Source: Alphaproteobacteria bacterium
Lineage (GTDB): Bacteria; Pseudomonadota; Alphaproteobacteria; Sphingomonadales; Sphingomonadaceae
Direction of reading: 5' to 3'
DNA: 47,963 nt
Assembly (NCBI GenBank): GCA_019232625.1
Contig: JAFANP010000066.1
Coordinates: 1-47,963, forward strand
Shown: positions 35,266 through 44,657 of the stretch, one piece after another
Layout: each line of letters begins with the position of its first letter
Position numbering within the stretch: the first letter of the stretch is position 1
Translations under genes and position numbers: made by a program
The notes under the pieces: generated by a model
What the model saw: only the letters and a program-made list of their open reading frames with translations
What the model was told of the DNA's origin: nothing
Databases searched by the model: none

Positions 35266-35418
35266 GGGGACAGTTACCGACCTCCTCCGCCTCGCCGAAC
35301 CCGCGCGGGCCGGCGTGGTCGGTAACTGTCCCCATCGGCGGAGGAGAAACGGGGACAGTTACCGACCCCCTCCGCCTCCTCGAACCCGCGCAAGCCGGCG
35401 CGGTCGGTAACTGTCCCC
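35266..35418. repeat. Tandem GGGGACAGTTACCGACC hairpins
   Basis: Four copies of a 17-base motif in alternating orientation: GGGGACAGTTACCGACC at 35266 and 35351, its complement at 35317 and 35402. They make two long hairpins, and the whole 85-base unit is duplicated, with similar loops (CCTCCGCCTC...CGAACCCGCGC). Three more copies lie at 42548-42648. This is the layout of REP/BIME elements. It fills the gap between the convergent DUF763 and alaS genes. No transposase-like gene is nearby. Confidence 0.85.
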
Positions 35419-35433
35419 ATCCGGGAGGACGGG

Positions 35434-38094
35434 CTACGCCGCGACGGTCTCGCTCTCCAGCGCGGCCTTTACCGCCGCCAGCGCCTCGCCCGCCTTAGCT
35501 CCGTCCGGCCCGCCGCCCTGCGCCATGTCGGGCCGCCCGCCTCCACCCTGGCCGCCGACTGCCTCGACCGCCTTTCGGACCAAGTCTACGGCGTTGCGGC
35601 TTCCGACGAGATCGTCGGTGACCCCGACCGCGACCGTCGCGCGGCCGTCATTGACTGCGACCAACGCGACGACGCCCGAGCCGACCCGCTGCTTCGCCTC
35701 GTCGACGAGGCCGCGCAGCGCCTTGGGGTCGATCCCCTCCAGCACCTGGCCGATGAAGCCGTGGCCGCCGACCTGCTCGGGTCCCGCCGCTTCCGTCCTG
35801 CCGCCGCCACTCAAGGCCAGCGCCTTCTTGGCTTCGGCGAGCTCGCGTTCCAGCCGCCGGCGGTCCTCGATGAGCGAGGCGACCCGCGCCGGCACCTCGT
35901 CGGGCGACGCCTTGAGCGCCGCGGCGGCCTCCTTGAGGCGGTTCTCGCGCTCGGTCAGCCACTGGCGGGCCGCCTCGCCGGTCAGCGCCTCGATGCGGCG
36001 CACGCCCGCGGCGACGGCGCTCTCGGCGACGATCTTGAACAGCTGGATGTCGCCCAGCGCGCCGACATGGGTGCCGCCGCACAATTCGACCGAATAGCTC
36101 GAATCGTCGCCGCGGCCCATCGACAGGACGCGGACCTCGTCGCCATATTTCTCGCCGAACAGCGCCATGGCGCCGGCCGAGATCGCCTCGTCGGGAGTCA
36201 TCAGCCGGGTGGTGACGGCGTCGTTCTCGCGGATGTGGCGGTTCACCTCCTCCTCGACGGCGGCGATGTCCTCGCCGGTCAGCGCCTTGGGGTGCGAGAA
36301 GTCGAAGCGCAGCCGGTCGGGCGCCACCAGGCTGCCCTTCTGGGTGACGTGGCCGCCGAGCCTGTGGCGCAGCGCAGCGTGGAGCAGGTGGGTGGCGCTG
36401 TGGTTGGCGCGCACGCGGCCGCGGCGATCGGCGTCGACGGCGAGATGGACGGCGTCGCCGAGCGCGACCGACCCCGAGAGGATGGTGGCGCGGTGCGCGT
36501 GAAGGCGGCCGAGCGGCTTCGATGTGTCCTCAACTTCCGCGTGCAAGCCCTTGTCGTTGCTGATGAAGCCCGTGTCCCCCATCTGGCCGCCGCTCTCGCC
36601 GTAAAAGGGCGTCTGGTTGGTGAGGACGAACACCTTGTCGCCCGTCTCGGCGCGCGCGACTCGGGCGCCGTCCCTGACGATCGCCACCACCTGCCCCTCG
36701 CCCTCGTGGCCGGCATAGCCGGTGAACTCGGTCGAGCCATGCTCCTCGGCGATGTCGAACCAGATCTCGTCCGACGCCTTCTCGCCCGACCCCTTCCACG
36801 CCGCCCGGGCCTGGGCCTTCTGCTCGGCCATGGCTGAATCGAAGCCGGCGCGGTCGACGCCGAAGCCCTGCGCCCGCAGCGCATCCTCGGTGAGATCGTA
36901 GGGGAAGCCGAACGTGTCGTAGAGTCGGAAGGCGACCTCGCCCGGCAGGGTGTCGCCCGGCTTCATCGATCCGGTCGCCTCGTCGAGGAGGCGCAAGCCC
37001 TTGTCGAGCGTCTGGCGGAAGCGGGTCTCCTCCAGCTTGAGGGTCTCCTCGATCAGCGGCTGGGCGCGGACCAGCTCGGGATAGGCGGCGCCCATCTCGG
37101 CGACCAGCGACGGCACCAGGCGGTGCATGAGCGGCTCGCCGGCGCCGAGCAGGTGGGCGTGGCGCATCGCCCGGCGCATGATGCGGCGCAGCACGTAGCC
37201 CCGGCCCTCGTTCGCCGGGAGCACGCCGTCGGCGACCAGGAAGCCGGAGGCGCGGAGGTGGTCGGCGATCACCCTGTGGCTCGCCTTGGTGTCGGCGTCG
37301 ACGCCCTTGCGGGTGAGCTCGGACGAGGCGGCGATCAGCGCCTTGAACGTGTCCGTGTCGTAATTGTCGTGGACGCCCTGCATGACGGCGGCGATCCGCT
37401 CCAGCCCCATGCCGGTATCGATCGACGGCCGCGGCAGCTCGCGGACGATCTCGTTGTCCTCCTGCTCGTACTGCATGAAGACGAGGTTCCAGATCTCGGT
37501 GAACCGGTCGCCGTCCTCGTCCGGGGAGCCGGGAGGGCCGCCCGGTATGTGGTCGCCGTGATCGTAGAATATCTCCGAGCAGGGGCCGCACGGGCCGCTG
37601 TCCCCCATCGCCCAGAAATTGTCCTTGGTGGGAATGCGGACGATCCGGCTCTCCGGCAGTCCCGCGATCCGCCGCCACAGGTCATAGGCTTCGTCGTCGG
37701 TGTGGTAGACGGTGGCGGTCAGCCGCTCCGGCGAGATGCCCCATTCCTTGGTGATGAGGTTCCAGGCGAGCGAGATCGCCCGCTCCTTGAAATAGTCTCC
37801 GAACGAGAAGTTGCCGAGCATCTCGAAGAAGGTGTGGTGGCGGGCGGTGTAGCCGACATTGTCGAGATCGTTGTGCTTGCCGCCGGCGCGGACGCATTTC
37901 TGCGAGGAGGTGGCGGTCGAATAGGGCCGGGTCTCGAGGCCGGTGAAGACGTTCTTGAACGGCACCATGCCGGCGTTGACGAACATCAGGGTCGGATCGT
38001 TCTGCGGCACGAGCGGCGCCGAGGGAACGATGCGATGGCCCTCTCGCCCGAAATAATCGAGGAAGCCGCGCCTCAGGTCGTTGGTCGAAGTCAT
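35434..38094 (-). CDS. alaS: Alanyl-tRNA synthetase
   Basis: An 886-residue class II synthetase that charges tRNA-Ala. It shows [34 protein letters not shown], motif 2 region [20 protein letters not shown], the editing-site histidines [17 protein letters not shown] further on, and a Gly-rich C-terminal C-Ala domain ([16 protein letters not shown]). Length is normal. The chosen ATG lies 7 bases past a promoter-like TACATC; an earlier in-frame ATG would add 12 unrelated residues. Confidence 0.97.
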   Translation of the reverse strand: MTSTNDLRRGFLDYFGREGHRIVPSAPLVPQNDPTLMFVNAGMVPFKNVFTGLETRPYSTATSSQKCVRAGGKHNDLDNVGYTARHHTFFEMLGNFSFGDYFKERAISLAWNLITKEWGISPERLTATVYHTDDEAYDLWRRIAGLPESRIVRIPTKDNFWAMGDSGPCGPCSEIFYDHGDHIPGGPPGSPDEDGDRFTEIWNLVFMQYEQEDNEIVRELPRPSIDTGMGLERIAAVMQGVHDNYDTDTFKALIAASSELTRKGVDADTKASHRVIADHLRASGFLVADGVLPANEGRGYVLRRIMRRAMRHAHLLGAGEPLMHRLVPSLVAEMGAAYPELVRAQPLIEETLKLEETRFRQTLDKGLRLLDEATGSMKPGDTLPGEVAFRLYDTFGFPYDLTEDALRAQGFGVDRAGFDSAMAEQKAQARAAWKGSGEKASDEIWFDIAEEHGSTEFTGYAGHEGEGQVVAIVRDGARVARAETGDKVFVLTNQTPFYGESGGQMGDTGFISNDKGLHAEVEDTSKPLGRLHAHRATILSGSVALGDAVHLAVDADRRGRVRANHSATHLLHAALRHRLGGHVTQKGSLVAPDRLRFDFSHPKALTGEDIAAVEEEVNRHIRENDAVTTRLMTPDEAISAGAMALFGEKYGDEVRVLSMGRGDDSSYSVELCGGTHVGALGDIQLFKIVAESAVAAGVRRIEALTGEAARQWLTERENRLKEAAAALKASPDEVPARVASLIEDRRRLERELAEAKKALALSGGGRTEAAGPEQVGGHGFIGQVLEGIDPKALRGLVDEAKQRVGSGVVALVAVNDGRATVAVGVTDDLVGSRNAVDLVRKAVEAVGGQGGGGRPDMAQGGGPDGAKAGEALAAVKAALESETVAA

Positions 38095-38101
38095 GCCGTC
38101 G

Positions 38102-38130
38102 GATGTAGGCGAGCGCCGGGAGGCGGGCAA
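38102..38130 (-). promoter_or_regulatory. alaS promoter, apparently leaderless
   Basis: On the minus strand TTGCCC (38130-38125), a 17-base spacer and TACATC (38107-38102). RNA should start about 7 bases on, at or next to the alaS ATG (38094). No Shine-Dalgarno sequence is visible before the ATG. The promoter abuts the stop of the upstream gene on the same strand, so alaS probably has its own transcript. Confidence 0.45.
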
Positions 38131-38727
38131 CTATTGCGTTGCAGCATTCTCCTGGGCGGGGGCCGGCGCGGAGGCCGGGGTCGCGGCGGGGACCGGTGCG
38201 TCCCGCGCCGCCATCTCGCGCGCCTCGTCCTCGGTGACGGGGTAGCTCGCATAGCGCACGATCCGCTCCCGCGCCGGGTCGGGCGCGGGCGCCGCCTCCT
38301 CCGGCGCGGCTTGCGCCTCGACGGCGCGGCGCGGCTCCGGCCAGCGGGTGACGGCATCGACCATCGGATCGTGGCGCGGCACATATTCCACCGGGAAGTC
38401 GGGCGCCGGCATGTTGGCGCAGCCGATACACTGGACGATCAGCGGCTCGGCATGGGTGAAGTCGCCGGCCGGGGCGAGGCCGACCGGCGTCCGGTTGCCG
38501 GCGAGGTCGGCATGGAAGGAGGTTTCCGGCTCGGCGAAGTAAGCCGGGTTGATCTCGCCGATCGCCGAGCGGCCGAGCCCGAGCCCGAGCGCGGCGCCCG
38601 CGACCGTCAGGCCGCCGACGAGGGAGAGGGTGAGCGTGTTCGGCACGCCGCTACAACCACCGGACCGGCCCGCCCGTTCCCTCGACGCTTCGCCGCGCCG
38701 GGGCGTGCGGGCGACGAAATCCGCCAT
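38131..38727 (-). CDS. Hypothetical protein with one membrane segment
   Basis: Up to 198 residues. A basic N-terminus is followed by one hydrophobic helix (LTLSLVGGLTVAGAALGLGL) and then a soluble part with IVQCIGCANMPAPDFPVEYV, where a CxxC pair could bind metal or form a disulfide, and FPVEYVPRHDPMVDAV. The tail is Ala/Pro/Glu-rich. The start is uncertain: ATG at 38727 has a ribosome binding site too close, while GTG at 38646 would begin right before the hydrophobic helix. I do not recognise the family. It lies just upstream of alaS on the same strand. Confidence 0.6.
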   Translation of the reverse strand: MADFVARTPRRGEASRERAGRSGGCSGVPNTLTLSLVGGLTVAGAALGLGLGRSAIGEINPAYFAEPETSFHADLAGNRTPVGLAPAGDFTHAEPLIVQCIGCANMPAPDFPVEYVPRHDPMVDAVTRWPEPRRAVEAQAAPEEAAPAPDPARERIVRYASYPVTEDEAREMAARDAPVPAATPASAPAPAQENAATQ

Positions 38728-38829
38728 TCCCCCTTGCGATTCGCCCCGGATGGGTGAAGGCTCCGATTTTCCTTGAGGCGCGGCGCTGCGTCTTCTCGCG
38801 GGGCCGCGCGGCGGACGGAGGAGACGATC

Positions 38830-40854
38830 ATGCCTGGCAGATCAGACGGCACGCGCGCCATCGCGCTGGTGGGCCCCGGCGGAACTGGCAAGACCAGCCT
38901 CGCCGAGGCCCTTCTCTTTGCGGCCGGCGCCGTCGACCGGCAGGGCAGCGTCGACGCCGGCACGAGCACAGGCGATTCGAGCGCCGAGGCCCGCGCCCGC
39001 GGCGGCTCGACCGAGCTCAACCTTACCGCCTTCGACTTCATGGGCGACCGCTTCGCCGTCGTCGACACGCCCGGCTCGGTCGGCTTCTGCGCCGACGGGG
39101 CCTTCGCCATCGCCGCCGCCGACCTCGCCGTCGTCGTCGTCGATCCCGAGCCGGACCGCGCCATCCTCGCCGAGCCGGCGCTGCGCCAGCTCGAGGCGCT
39201 CGGCGTTCCCCACCTCATCTTCGTCAACAAGATCGACCAGGCCCGCGGCGGCATACGCGACCTGCTCGAGGCGCTGCAGCCGATGAGCGCCTCGCCCCTC
39301 GTCGCCCGCCAGATCCCGATACGCGCCAAGGAAGCGGGAGGCGAGAAGATCACCGGCTTCGTCGACCTCGGCCTGGAGCGCGCCTTCCGCTACGTCCCCG
39401 GCAAGCCCTCCGAGCCGATCGACATTCCCGCCGACCTTGCCGACCGCGAGGCGGCCGACCGCTTCCACATGCTCGAGCAGCTCGCCGACCATGACGACCA
39501 GCTGCTCGAGCAGCTGCTGATGGATGAGACGCCCGACCGCGCCACCGTATTCGCCGACCTCGCCCGCGAGACTCGCGAGAATCTCGTCGTGCCGGTGCTG
39601 TTCGGCTCCGCCCAGAACGGCTTCGGGGTGCGGCGGCTGATGAAGGCCCTGCGCCACGACGCGCCCCCGCCCGACGCCGCCGCGACCCGGCTCGGCGCGA
39701 AGACCGGATGCGCCTTCGTCTTCAAGATCTCGCACGGCGGTACGATGGGCCGGCTGGCCTTCGCGCGGGTGTTCGGCGGCACCCTCGCCGAGGGCACGGA
39801 GCTCAAGAGCGAGAGCGGCACCGTGCGCGTCGGCACCCTCTTTTCGGTGCAGGGGGAGAAGACGGCGAAGCTCGCCAAGGCCGGGGTCGGCGACGTCGTC
39901 GCCATCGCCAAGGCCGAGGGGGTCGGCGCCGGCCAGTGGCTCGGCGCCTCGGGCAAGGCGCCGTCGCTCGACCTGCCCGCCTCCAACTACGCGCTCGCCA
40001 TCGCCACGCAGGACCGCAAGGACGACGTGCGTCTCTCCACCGCCCTCCACAAATTGTGCGAGGAGGATCCCTCGCTGAGCTGGGAGCAGGACGAGGCGCT
40101 GCACGAGACGCGGCTCAAGGGCATAAGCGACGAGCATCTCAAGGTGACTCTCGCCAAGCTCAAGCGCCGCTACGGCGTGGCGGTCAATGCCAAGCCGCCG
40201 ACGATCGGCTTCAAGGAATCGATCCGGAAGCCCGTCACCCAGCGCGGCCGCCACAAGAAGCAGTCGGGCGGCCACGGCCAGTTCGGCGACGTGGTCATCG
40301 AGGTGAAGCCCCTGCCCCGCGGCCAGGGCTTCCAGTTCGACGAGCGGATCCACGGCGGCGCGGTGCCGCGGCAATATATCCCCGCGGTCGAGGCGGGCGT
40401 GAAGGACGCGATGGAGAAGGGGCCGCTCGGCTTCCCGGTCGTCGACGTCGCCGTCACCCTCGTCGACGGCAGCTACCACACGGTGGACAGCTCCGAGCTC
40501 GCCTTCCGCACCGCCGGCCGGATCGGCATGAGCGAGGCGCTGGGCGAGGCCTCGCCCCATTTGCTCGAGCCCGTGCACAAGGTGAGGGTGACGACGCCCG
40601 CTTACGCCACCTCGCGCGTCACCTCGGCGATCGCCAGCCGGCGCGGCCAGATGCTCGGAATGGACAGCCGCCCCGGCTGGTCGCGCTGGGAGCTGGTCGA
40701 GGCGCTGGTGCCCGAGGCCGAGCTGCAGGGCCTCGACGCCGAGCTGCGCTCGGTCAGCCAGGGCCTCGCCACCTACGAGGCGGAGTTCGACCATCTCGCC
40801 GAGTTGAACGGCACCCTCGCCGACAAGGTGGTGCGGGAGCTGGAGCCGGCGTAG
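38830..40854 (+). CDS. EF-G paralogue lacking the catalytic histidine
   Basis: A 674-residue translation-factor GTPase with all five EF-G domains. G1 is GPGGTGKT at 15-22 and G4 is NKID. Switch I is degenerate (ARGGSTELN instead of ERGITI) and G3 reads DTPGSVGF, so Ser83 stands where EF-G has the histidine needed for GTP hydrolysis. The C-terminal domains look intact (KKQSGGHGQFGDVVIEVKP, RRGQMLGMDSR). It resembles the EF-G-like proteins found beside canonical EF-G in many bacteria. It probably binds GTP but hydrolyses it poorly; the role is unknown. The ATG was chosen over a 19-codon extension. Confidence 0.88.
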   Translation: MPGRSDGTRAIALVGPGGTGKTSLAEALLFAAGAVDRQGSVDAGTSTGDSSAEARARGGSTELNLTAFDFMGDRFAVVDTPGSVGFCADGAFAIAAADLAVVVVDPEPDRAILAEPALRQLEALGVPHLIFVNKIDQARGGIRDLLEALQPMSASPLVARQIPIRAKEAGGEKITGFVDLGLERAFRYVPGKPSEPIDIPADLADREAADRFHMLEQLADHDDQLLEQLLMDETPDRATVFADLARETRENLVVPVLFGSAQNGFGVRRLMKALRHDAPPPDAAATRLGAKTGCAFVFKISHGGTMGRLAFARVFGGTLAEGTELKSESGTVRVGTLFSVQGEKTAKLAKAGVGDVVAIAKAEGVGAGQWLGASGKAPSLDLPASNYALAIATQDRKDDVRLSTALHKLCEEDPSLSWEQDEALHETRLKGISDEHLKVTLAKLKRRYGVAVNAKPPTIGFKESIRKPVTQRGRHKKQSGGHGQFGDVVIEVKPLPRGQGFQFDERIHGGAVPRQYIPAVEAGVKDAMEKGPLGFPVVDVAVTLVDGSYHTVDSSELAFRTAGRIGMSEALGEASPHLLEPVHKVRVTTPAYATSRVTSAIASRRGQMLGMDSRPGWSRWELVEALVPEAELQGLDAELRSVSQGLATYEAEFDHLAELNGTLADKVVRELEPA

Positions 40855-40882
40855 GCAACCGTTCCTCCCAGTCGCCTCAGGC

Positions 40883-40977
40883 GATGGGGAGGGGGACCGC
40901 ACGAAATGCGGTGGAGGGGCTGTCCTGAGTCCGCAAGGCCCCTCCACGATGCTTCGCATGGTTCCCCTCCCCATCCC
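40883..40977. repeat. Palindromic intergenic repeat (GGTGGAGGGG family)
   Basis: Inverted arms GGGGAGGGGGACC and GGTTCCCCTCCCC enclose GCACGAAATGC and GATGCTTCGCATGG hairpins and GGTGGAGGGGC / GGCCCCTCCACG. A block with the same CCTCCACCGCA...TTCGTGCGGT core is at 42.5 kb in the other orientation. It lies between the EF-G paralogue and the symporter, both read rightward. Confidence 0.65.
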
Positions 40978-41066
40978 CTTCGCGGACAGGGAGGATTGTC
41001 GAGGCGACCTTGACCCCGCCCCGCCAATCGGCTTCCCCTCCCCACGACACAAGGGGAACGCCGAGC

Positions 41067-42383
41067 ATGGCCAAGCGCCTGACCTATTTCATCCTTGCCG
41101 GCCTCGTGCTCGGCATCGCCGTCGGCTGGGCGGTCAACGCCGCGGTGGGCGACGAGACGGCGGCGCAGCAGGCGCAGCTCAAGACGATCGCGGGCTATTT
41201 CTCCATCCTCACCACCGTCTTCCTCCACCTCATCAAGATGATCATCGCCCCGCTGGTGCTCTCCACCATGGTCGTCGGCATCGCCCATATGGGCGACACC
41301 ACGGCGCTCGGCCGGGTGGGGCTGAAGGCGTTCGGCTGGTTCGTCTGCGCCAGCCTCGTCTCGCTCACCCTCGGCCTCGTCCTCGTCAACGCGCTCCAGC
41401 CCGGCGTCGGCCTTGCGCTCCCCATTCCTCCCGCCGACGCGGCGAGCGGCGTCGACCGCTCCGCCTTCGATCTCGCCAAGTTCATCGCCCACATCTTCCC
41501 CGAATCGATGGTCAAGGCGATGGCTGAGAACGACATCCTGCAGATCGTCGTCGCCGCCCTCTTCCTCGGCGTCGCACTCACCGCGGTCGGGGAGCCGGCG
41601 CGGCCGCTCGTCCGCGCGCTCGAGGGCCTGGTCAAGGTGATGCTTCAGATCACCGACTATGTGATGCGCTTCGCCCCCGTCGCCGTTTTCGCCGCGGTGA
41701 CCGCCAGCATCGCCGAGCGCGGACCGTCCATCCTGGGCACCTACGGCTATTTCATGGGCAGCTTCTATCTCGGCCTGGTCATCCTCTGGGCGCTGCTGAT
41801 CGGCATCTGCTTCCTCGTCGTCGGCGGGCGGACGAGGCGGTTGGTGCGGTACATACGCGACCCGATCGTGCTCGCTTTCTCCACCGCCTCATCCGAGGCC
41901 GCCTTCCCGCGCACGCTCGAGGCGCTGGACCGCTTCGGCGTCCCCCCGCGCATCGCCAGCTTCGTGCTGCCGCTCGGCTATTCGTTCAACCTCGACGGCT
42001 CGATGATGTACATGACCTTCGCGTCGATCTTCATCGCCCAGGCCTATGGGATCGATCTCAGCGTCACCCAGGAGATCCTCATGCTCCTGACGCTGATGAT
42101 CACGTCGAAGGGGGTGGCCGGGGTGCCCCGCGCCAGCCTCGTCGTCATCACCGCCACCCTCTCCCAGTTCAAGATCCCCGAGGCGGGGATCCTGATGATC
42201 CTCGCCGTCGATCATTTCCTCGACATGGGCCGCTCAGCCACCAACGTCGTCGGCAACGCCGTCGCGAGCGCGGTCGTCGCCAAGTGGGAGGGCCGCCTCG
42301 ACCCGCCCGAGCCGGTCGACGTCGAGCCCCCCCACGCGCCGAGCCACCGCCCGGCTCCGGCGTCCGGCGACGAACGCTTCTAG
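41067..42383 (+). CDS. Dicarboxylate/amino acid:cation symporter (SDF family)
   Basis: A 438-residue secondary transporter of the GltP/DctA family. It has the glutamate-transporter fold: early helices (YFSILTTVFLHLIKMIIAPL), hairpin 1 with the serine-rich FSTASSEAAFPRTLEAL, the helix 7 motif FNLDGSMMYMTF (usually N-x-D-G-T), hairpin 2 TSKGVAGVPRASLVV and helix 8 ILAVDHFLDMGRSATNVVGN. It should import C4-dicarboxylates or acidic amino acids with sodium or protons. The change to DGS in the cation-binding motif is notable. The ATG follows AAGGGGA. Confidence 0.93.
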   Translation: MAKRLTYFILAGLVLGIAVGWAVNAAVGDETAAQQAQLKTIAGYFSILTTVFLHLIKMIIAPLVLSTMVVGIAHMGDTTALGRVGLKAFGWFVCASLVSLTLGLVLVNALQPGVGLALPIPPADAASGVDRSAFDLAKFIAHIFPESMVKAMAENDILQIVVAALFLGVALTAVGEPARPLVRALEGLVKVMLQITDYVMRFAPVAVFAAVTASIAERGPSILGTYGYFMGSFYLGLVILWALLIGICFLVVGGRTRRLVRYIRDPIVLAFSTASSEAAFPRTLEALDRFGVPPRIASFVLPLGYSFNLDGSMMYMTFASIFIAQAYGIDLSVTQEILMLLTLMITSKGVAGVPRASLVVITATLSQFKIPEAGILMILAVDHFLDMGRSATNVVGNAVASAVVAKWEGRLDPPEPVDVEPPHAPSHRPAPASGDERF

Positions 42384-42675
42384 GCCGGCGGCGCTCGCCG
42401 AAGCCCCCTCGTCTCAAATCCTCCCCTTCAAGGGGAGGTGGCAGCCCGAAGGGCTGACGGAGGGGTGCCGGCGTCCGCGGAGAGGCTGATACCCCTCCAC
42501 CGCACTTCGTGCGGTCCCCCTCCCCCTTTCGGGGGAGGATTTCAGGGGGTCGGTAACTGTCCCCCTTTCACCCGCCGAATGGGGACAGTTACCGACCGCA
42601 GGGGCCCGCGCGAGTCCGATGAGGCCGAGGGGGTCGGTAACTGTCCCCGGTCCCCGTCCCCCATCCCCTTCCCCC
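42384..42675. repeat. Composite repeat region after the symporter gene
   Basis: This 292-base gap is made almost wholly of repeats. Bases 42419-42541 hold CCTCCCCTTCAAGGGGAGG, AGCCCGAAGGGCT, CCGCACTTCGTGCGG and CCCCCTTTCGGGGG palindromes. Bases 42548-42564, 42581-42597 and 42632-42648 hold three copies of the GGGGACAGTTACCGACC element. I see no gene. It separates the symporter from the convergent M24 peptidase gene. Confidence 0.75.
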
Positions 42676-43932
42676 CTACCCCAGCGGCCGGTCGATCGAG
42701 GTCGGGGGGGTGGAGAACCAGCGCGGCCCCGTCTCGGTCATGTGGAAGCAATCCTCCAGGCGGATGCCGAACCGGCCCGGAATGTAGATGCCCGGCTCGT
42801 CGGAGAAGCACATGCCCGGGGCGAGCGGCGTCGTCTCGCCGTGGACGAGGTTCACCGGCTCGTGGCCTTCCAGGCCGATGCCGTGGCCGGTGCGGTGCGA
42901 CGTTCCGGGAAGCTTGTAGCGCGGGCCGTAGCCCCAGGCTTCGTACTGGCGGCGCACCGCGTCGTCGACGCTGCCGGCGGGCGCGCCGGGCCGGGCGGCG
43001 GCGAAGGCGATCTCCTGGCCGCGGCGGACCTGGTCCCAGACCCTGCGCTGCTCCTTGGTCGGCTCGCCGAACACCAGGGTGCGCGAGACGTCGGACTGGT
43101 AGCCGTGGACGGTGCAGCCGCAGTCCATCAGCACCACCTCCCCTTCCCGCACCTGCTGCGGCTTGCCGCTGCCGTGCGGATAGGCGCTCGCCTCGCCGAG
43201 CAGGACGAGCGCGAATTCCGGGCTGCCGCCGAGCGCTTCGGTGGCGGCGTTCATGATCGCGCCGATGTCGCCGGGAGTCATTCCCTTCTCGATCCGCGGC
43301 ACGGTGTGGCGATAGGCGGCGATGGTGACGTCGGTCGCCTTCTGCATCAGCGCGATCTCGGCGGCCGTCTTGATCATCCGGCAGCCGCGGGTGACGGGCG
43401 CGGCGTTGCGGACGGCGACGGCGGGGAGCGCGCGGCGCAGGCCGTCGACGGCGAAGAAGCGCACCGTCTCCTCGATGCCCACCGGCCGCGCCGCCAGCCG
43501 GCGCTGGCGCAGCACGGCGGCGACCAGCTTCAGCGGGTCCTCGTCCTCCTCCCAGGTGCGCACCTCCGCGGGCACGGAGAGGCTCTCGCGCACCGACGGC
43601 GCCTCGAAGAAGGGGGTGACGATCACCGGCTCGCCGTCCGCCGGGATGATCGCGGCGGTCAGCCGCTCGCTGCGGTGCCAGCGCACGCCGGTGAAATAAT
43701 CGAGCGAGGCGCCGGGCTCGACCAGGATCGCGCCGTAGCCGAGGCGGCGCATCAGCCCCTGCGCCTTGGCGAGGCGGCGGAGCCGTTCCTCGCGGCCGAT
43801 CGGCGCCGCGTCGCCGGTGATCGGGCGCAGCGCCGGCTCGGCCGCGAGTGCGGCGCGGGGAAGCGCGGCGGCGGCGCCGGCGGCGAGGGCGCCGAGCCCG
43901 AAGGCGCGGCGGCTGAGCTCAGGCATAGGCAT
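42676..43932 (-). CDS. Tat-exported Xaa-Pro peptidase (M24 family)
   Basis: A 418-residue metallopeptidase of the aminopeptidase P/prolidase type. The N-terminus has a twin-arginine signal (SRRAFGLGALAAGAAAALPR, then AALA), so the protein is exported folded. The creatinase-like N-domain is followed by the pita-bread domain with all five metal ligands visible: two aspartates in MDCGCTVHGYQSDVSRT, a histidine in HRTGHGIGLEGHE, and glutamates in FSDEPGIYIPG and IRLEDCF. It would split dipeptides or peptides with proline in second place in the periplasm. The start overlaps the end of the GST gene. Confidence 0.92.
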   Translation of the reverse strand: MPMPELSRRAFGLGALAAGAAAALPRAALAAEPALRPITGDAAPIGREERLRRLAKAQGLMRRLGYGAILVEPGASLDYFTGVRWHRSERLTAAIIPADGEPVIVTPFFEAPSVRESLSVPAEVRTWEEDEDPLKLVAAVLRQRRLAARPVGIEETVRFFAVDGLRRALPAVAVRNAAPVTRGCRMIKTAAEIALMQKATDVTIAAYRHTVPRIEKGMTPGDIGAIMNAATEALGGSPEFALVLLGEASAYPHGSGKPQQVREGEVVLMDCGCTVHGYQSDVSRTLVFGEPTKEQRRVWDQVRRGQEIAFAAARPGAPAGSVDDAVRRQYEAWGYGPRYKLPGTSHRTGHGIGLEGHEPVNLVHGETTPLAPGMCFSDEPGIYIPGRFGIRLEDCFHMTETGPRWFSTPPTSIDRPLG

Positions 43933-44542
43933 AGGGGCCGCCTTTCTGGAGCGCCGCGGCATAAGCCGGGCGGGCGTGGATGCGCTCGAGCCAGTCGGTG
44001 AGGTTGGCACGGCCGGAGTCGAGACCGCCGCGATGGCGCGACGCCTCGAGCGGGAAGCTCATCATCACGTCGGCGGCGGTGAACCGGTCGCCGGCGAACC
44101 AGTCGCGCGTCGCAAGCTCGCCCTCCAGCCAGTCGAGATGGGCGTCGAGCATGCGCTGGATCGGCGCGCGGGCCGGACGGCCGAGCAGGCCGAGCCTGTT
44201 GACGACCAGCAAGGCGAGCAGCGGCGGCATCATCGAGCCTTCCGCATAATGGAGGAAGTGGCGGTAGCGCAGCACGTCGTCGCGGCGGGCCGGCGGCCCC
44301 AGCCGGCCTCCGGCTTTCTCGACCAGATATTCGACGATGGCGCCGGTCTCGGCCACGATGCGGCCGTCGTCCTCGATCACCGGCGACTTGCCGAGCGGGT
44401 GGACGCGCTTCAGCTCGGGCGGCGCGAGCATCGTCCTGCGGTCGCGCGCATAGCGGCGGACCTCATAGGGGAGCCCAAGCTCCTCGAGCAGCCAGAGGAC
44501 ACGCTGCGACCGGCTGTTCTCGAGGTGGTGGACGATGATCAT
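43919..44542 (-). CDS. Glutathione S-transferase family protein
   Basis: A 207-residue GST. The thioredoxin-like N-domain reads IIVHHLENSRSQRVLWLLEELGLPYE, with the glutathione contacts HPLGKSPVIEDDG and VAETGAIVEYL; the helical C-domain includes WFAGDRFTAADVMMSFPLEA. The serine in NSRSQ probably activates glutathione. I start at the ATG before IIVHH, spaced 6 bases from AGGGG; another ATG lies two codons upstream. It runs into the M24 peptidase gene with overlap, so the two are co-transcribed. Confidence 0.9.
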   Translation of the reverse strand: MIIVHHLENSRSQRVLWLLEELGLPYEVRRYARDRRTMLAPPELKRVHPLGKSPVIEDDGRIVAETGAIVEYLVEKAGGRLGPPARRDDVLRYRHFLHYAEGSMMPPLLALLVVNRLGLLGRPARAPIQRMLDAHLDWLEGELATRDWFAGDRFTAADVMMSFPLEASRHRGGLDSGRANLTDWLERIHARPAYAAALQKGGPYAYA

Positions 44543-44657
44543 CCCCATCCCCTAACGGAGCTTTTTGAGGGCGGGAACCGGAACTTGTCGCCGCGCCCGG
44601 CGTCGCCCCGGCTCTCCCTTCCCGCTCGACCTTCAGCCACGCCTGGACCGCCGCCGA

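Noticed and set aside
35266-35418. A CRISPR array
   Set aside because: Repeats are only 17 bases, alternate in orientation, and the spacers between them are themselves related; there are no cas genes.
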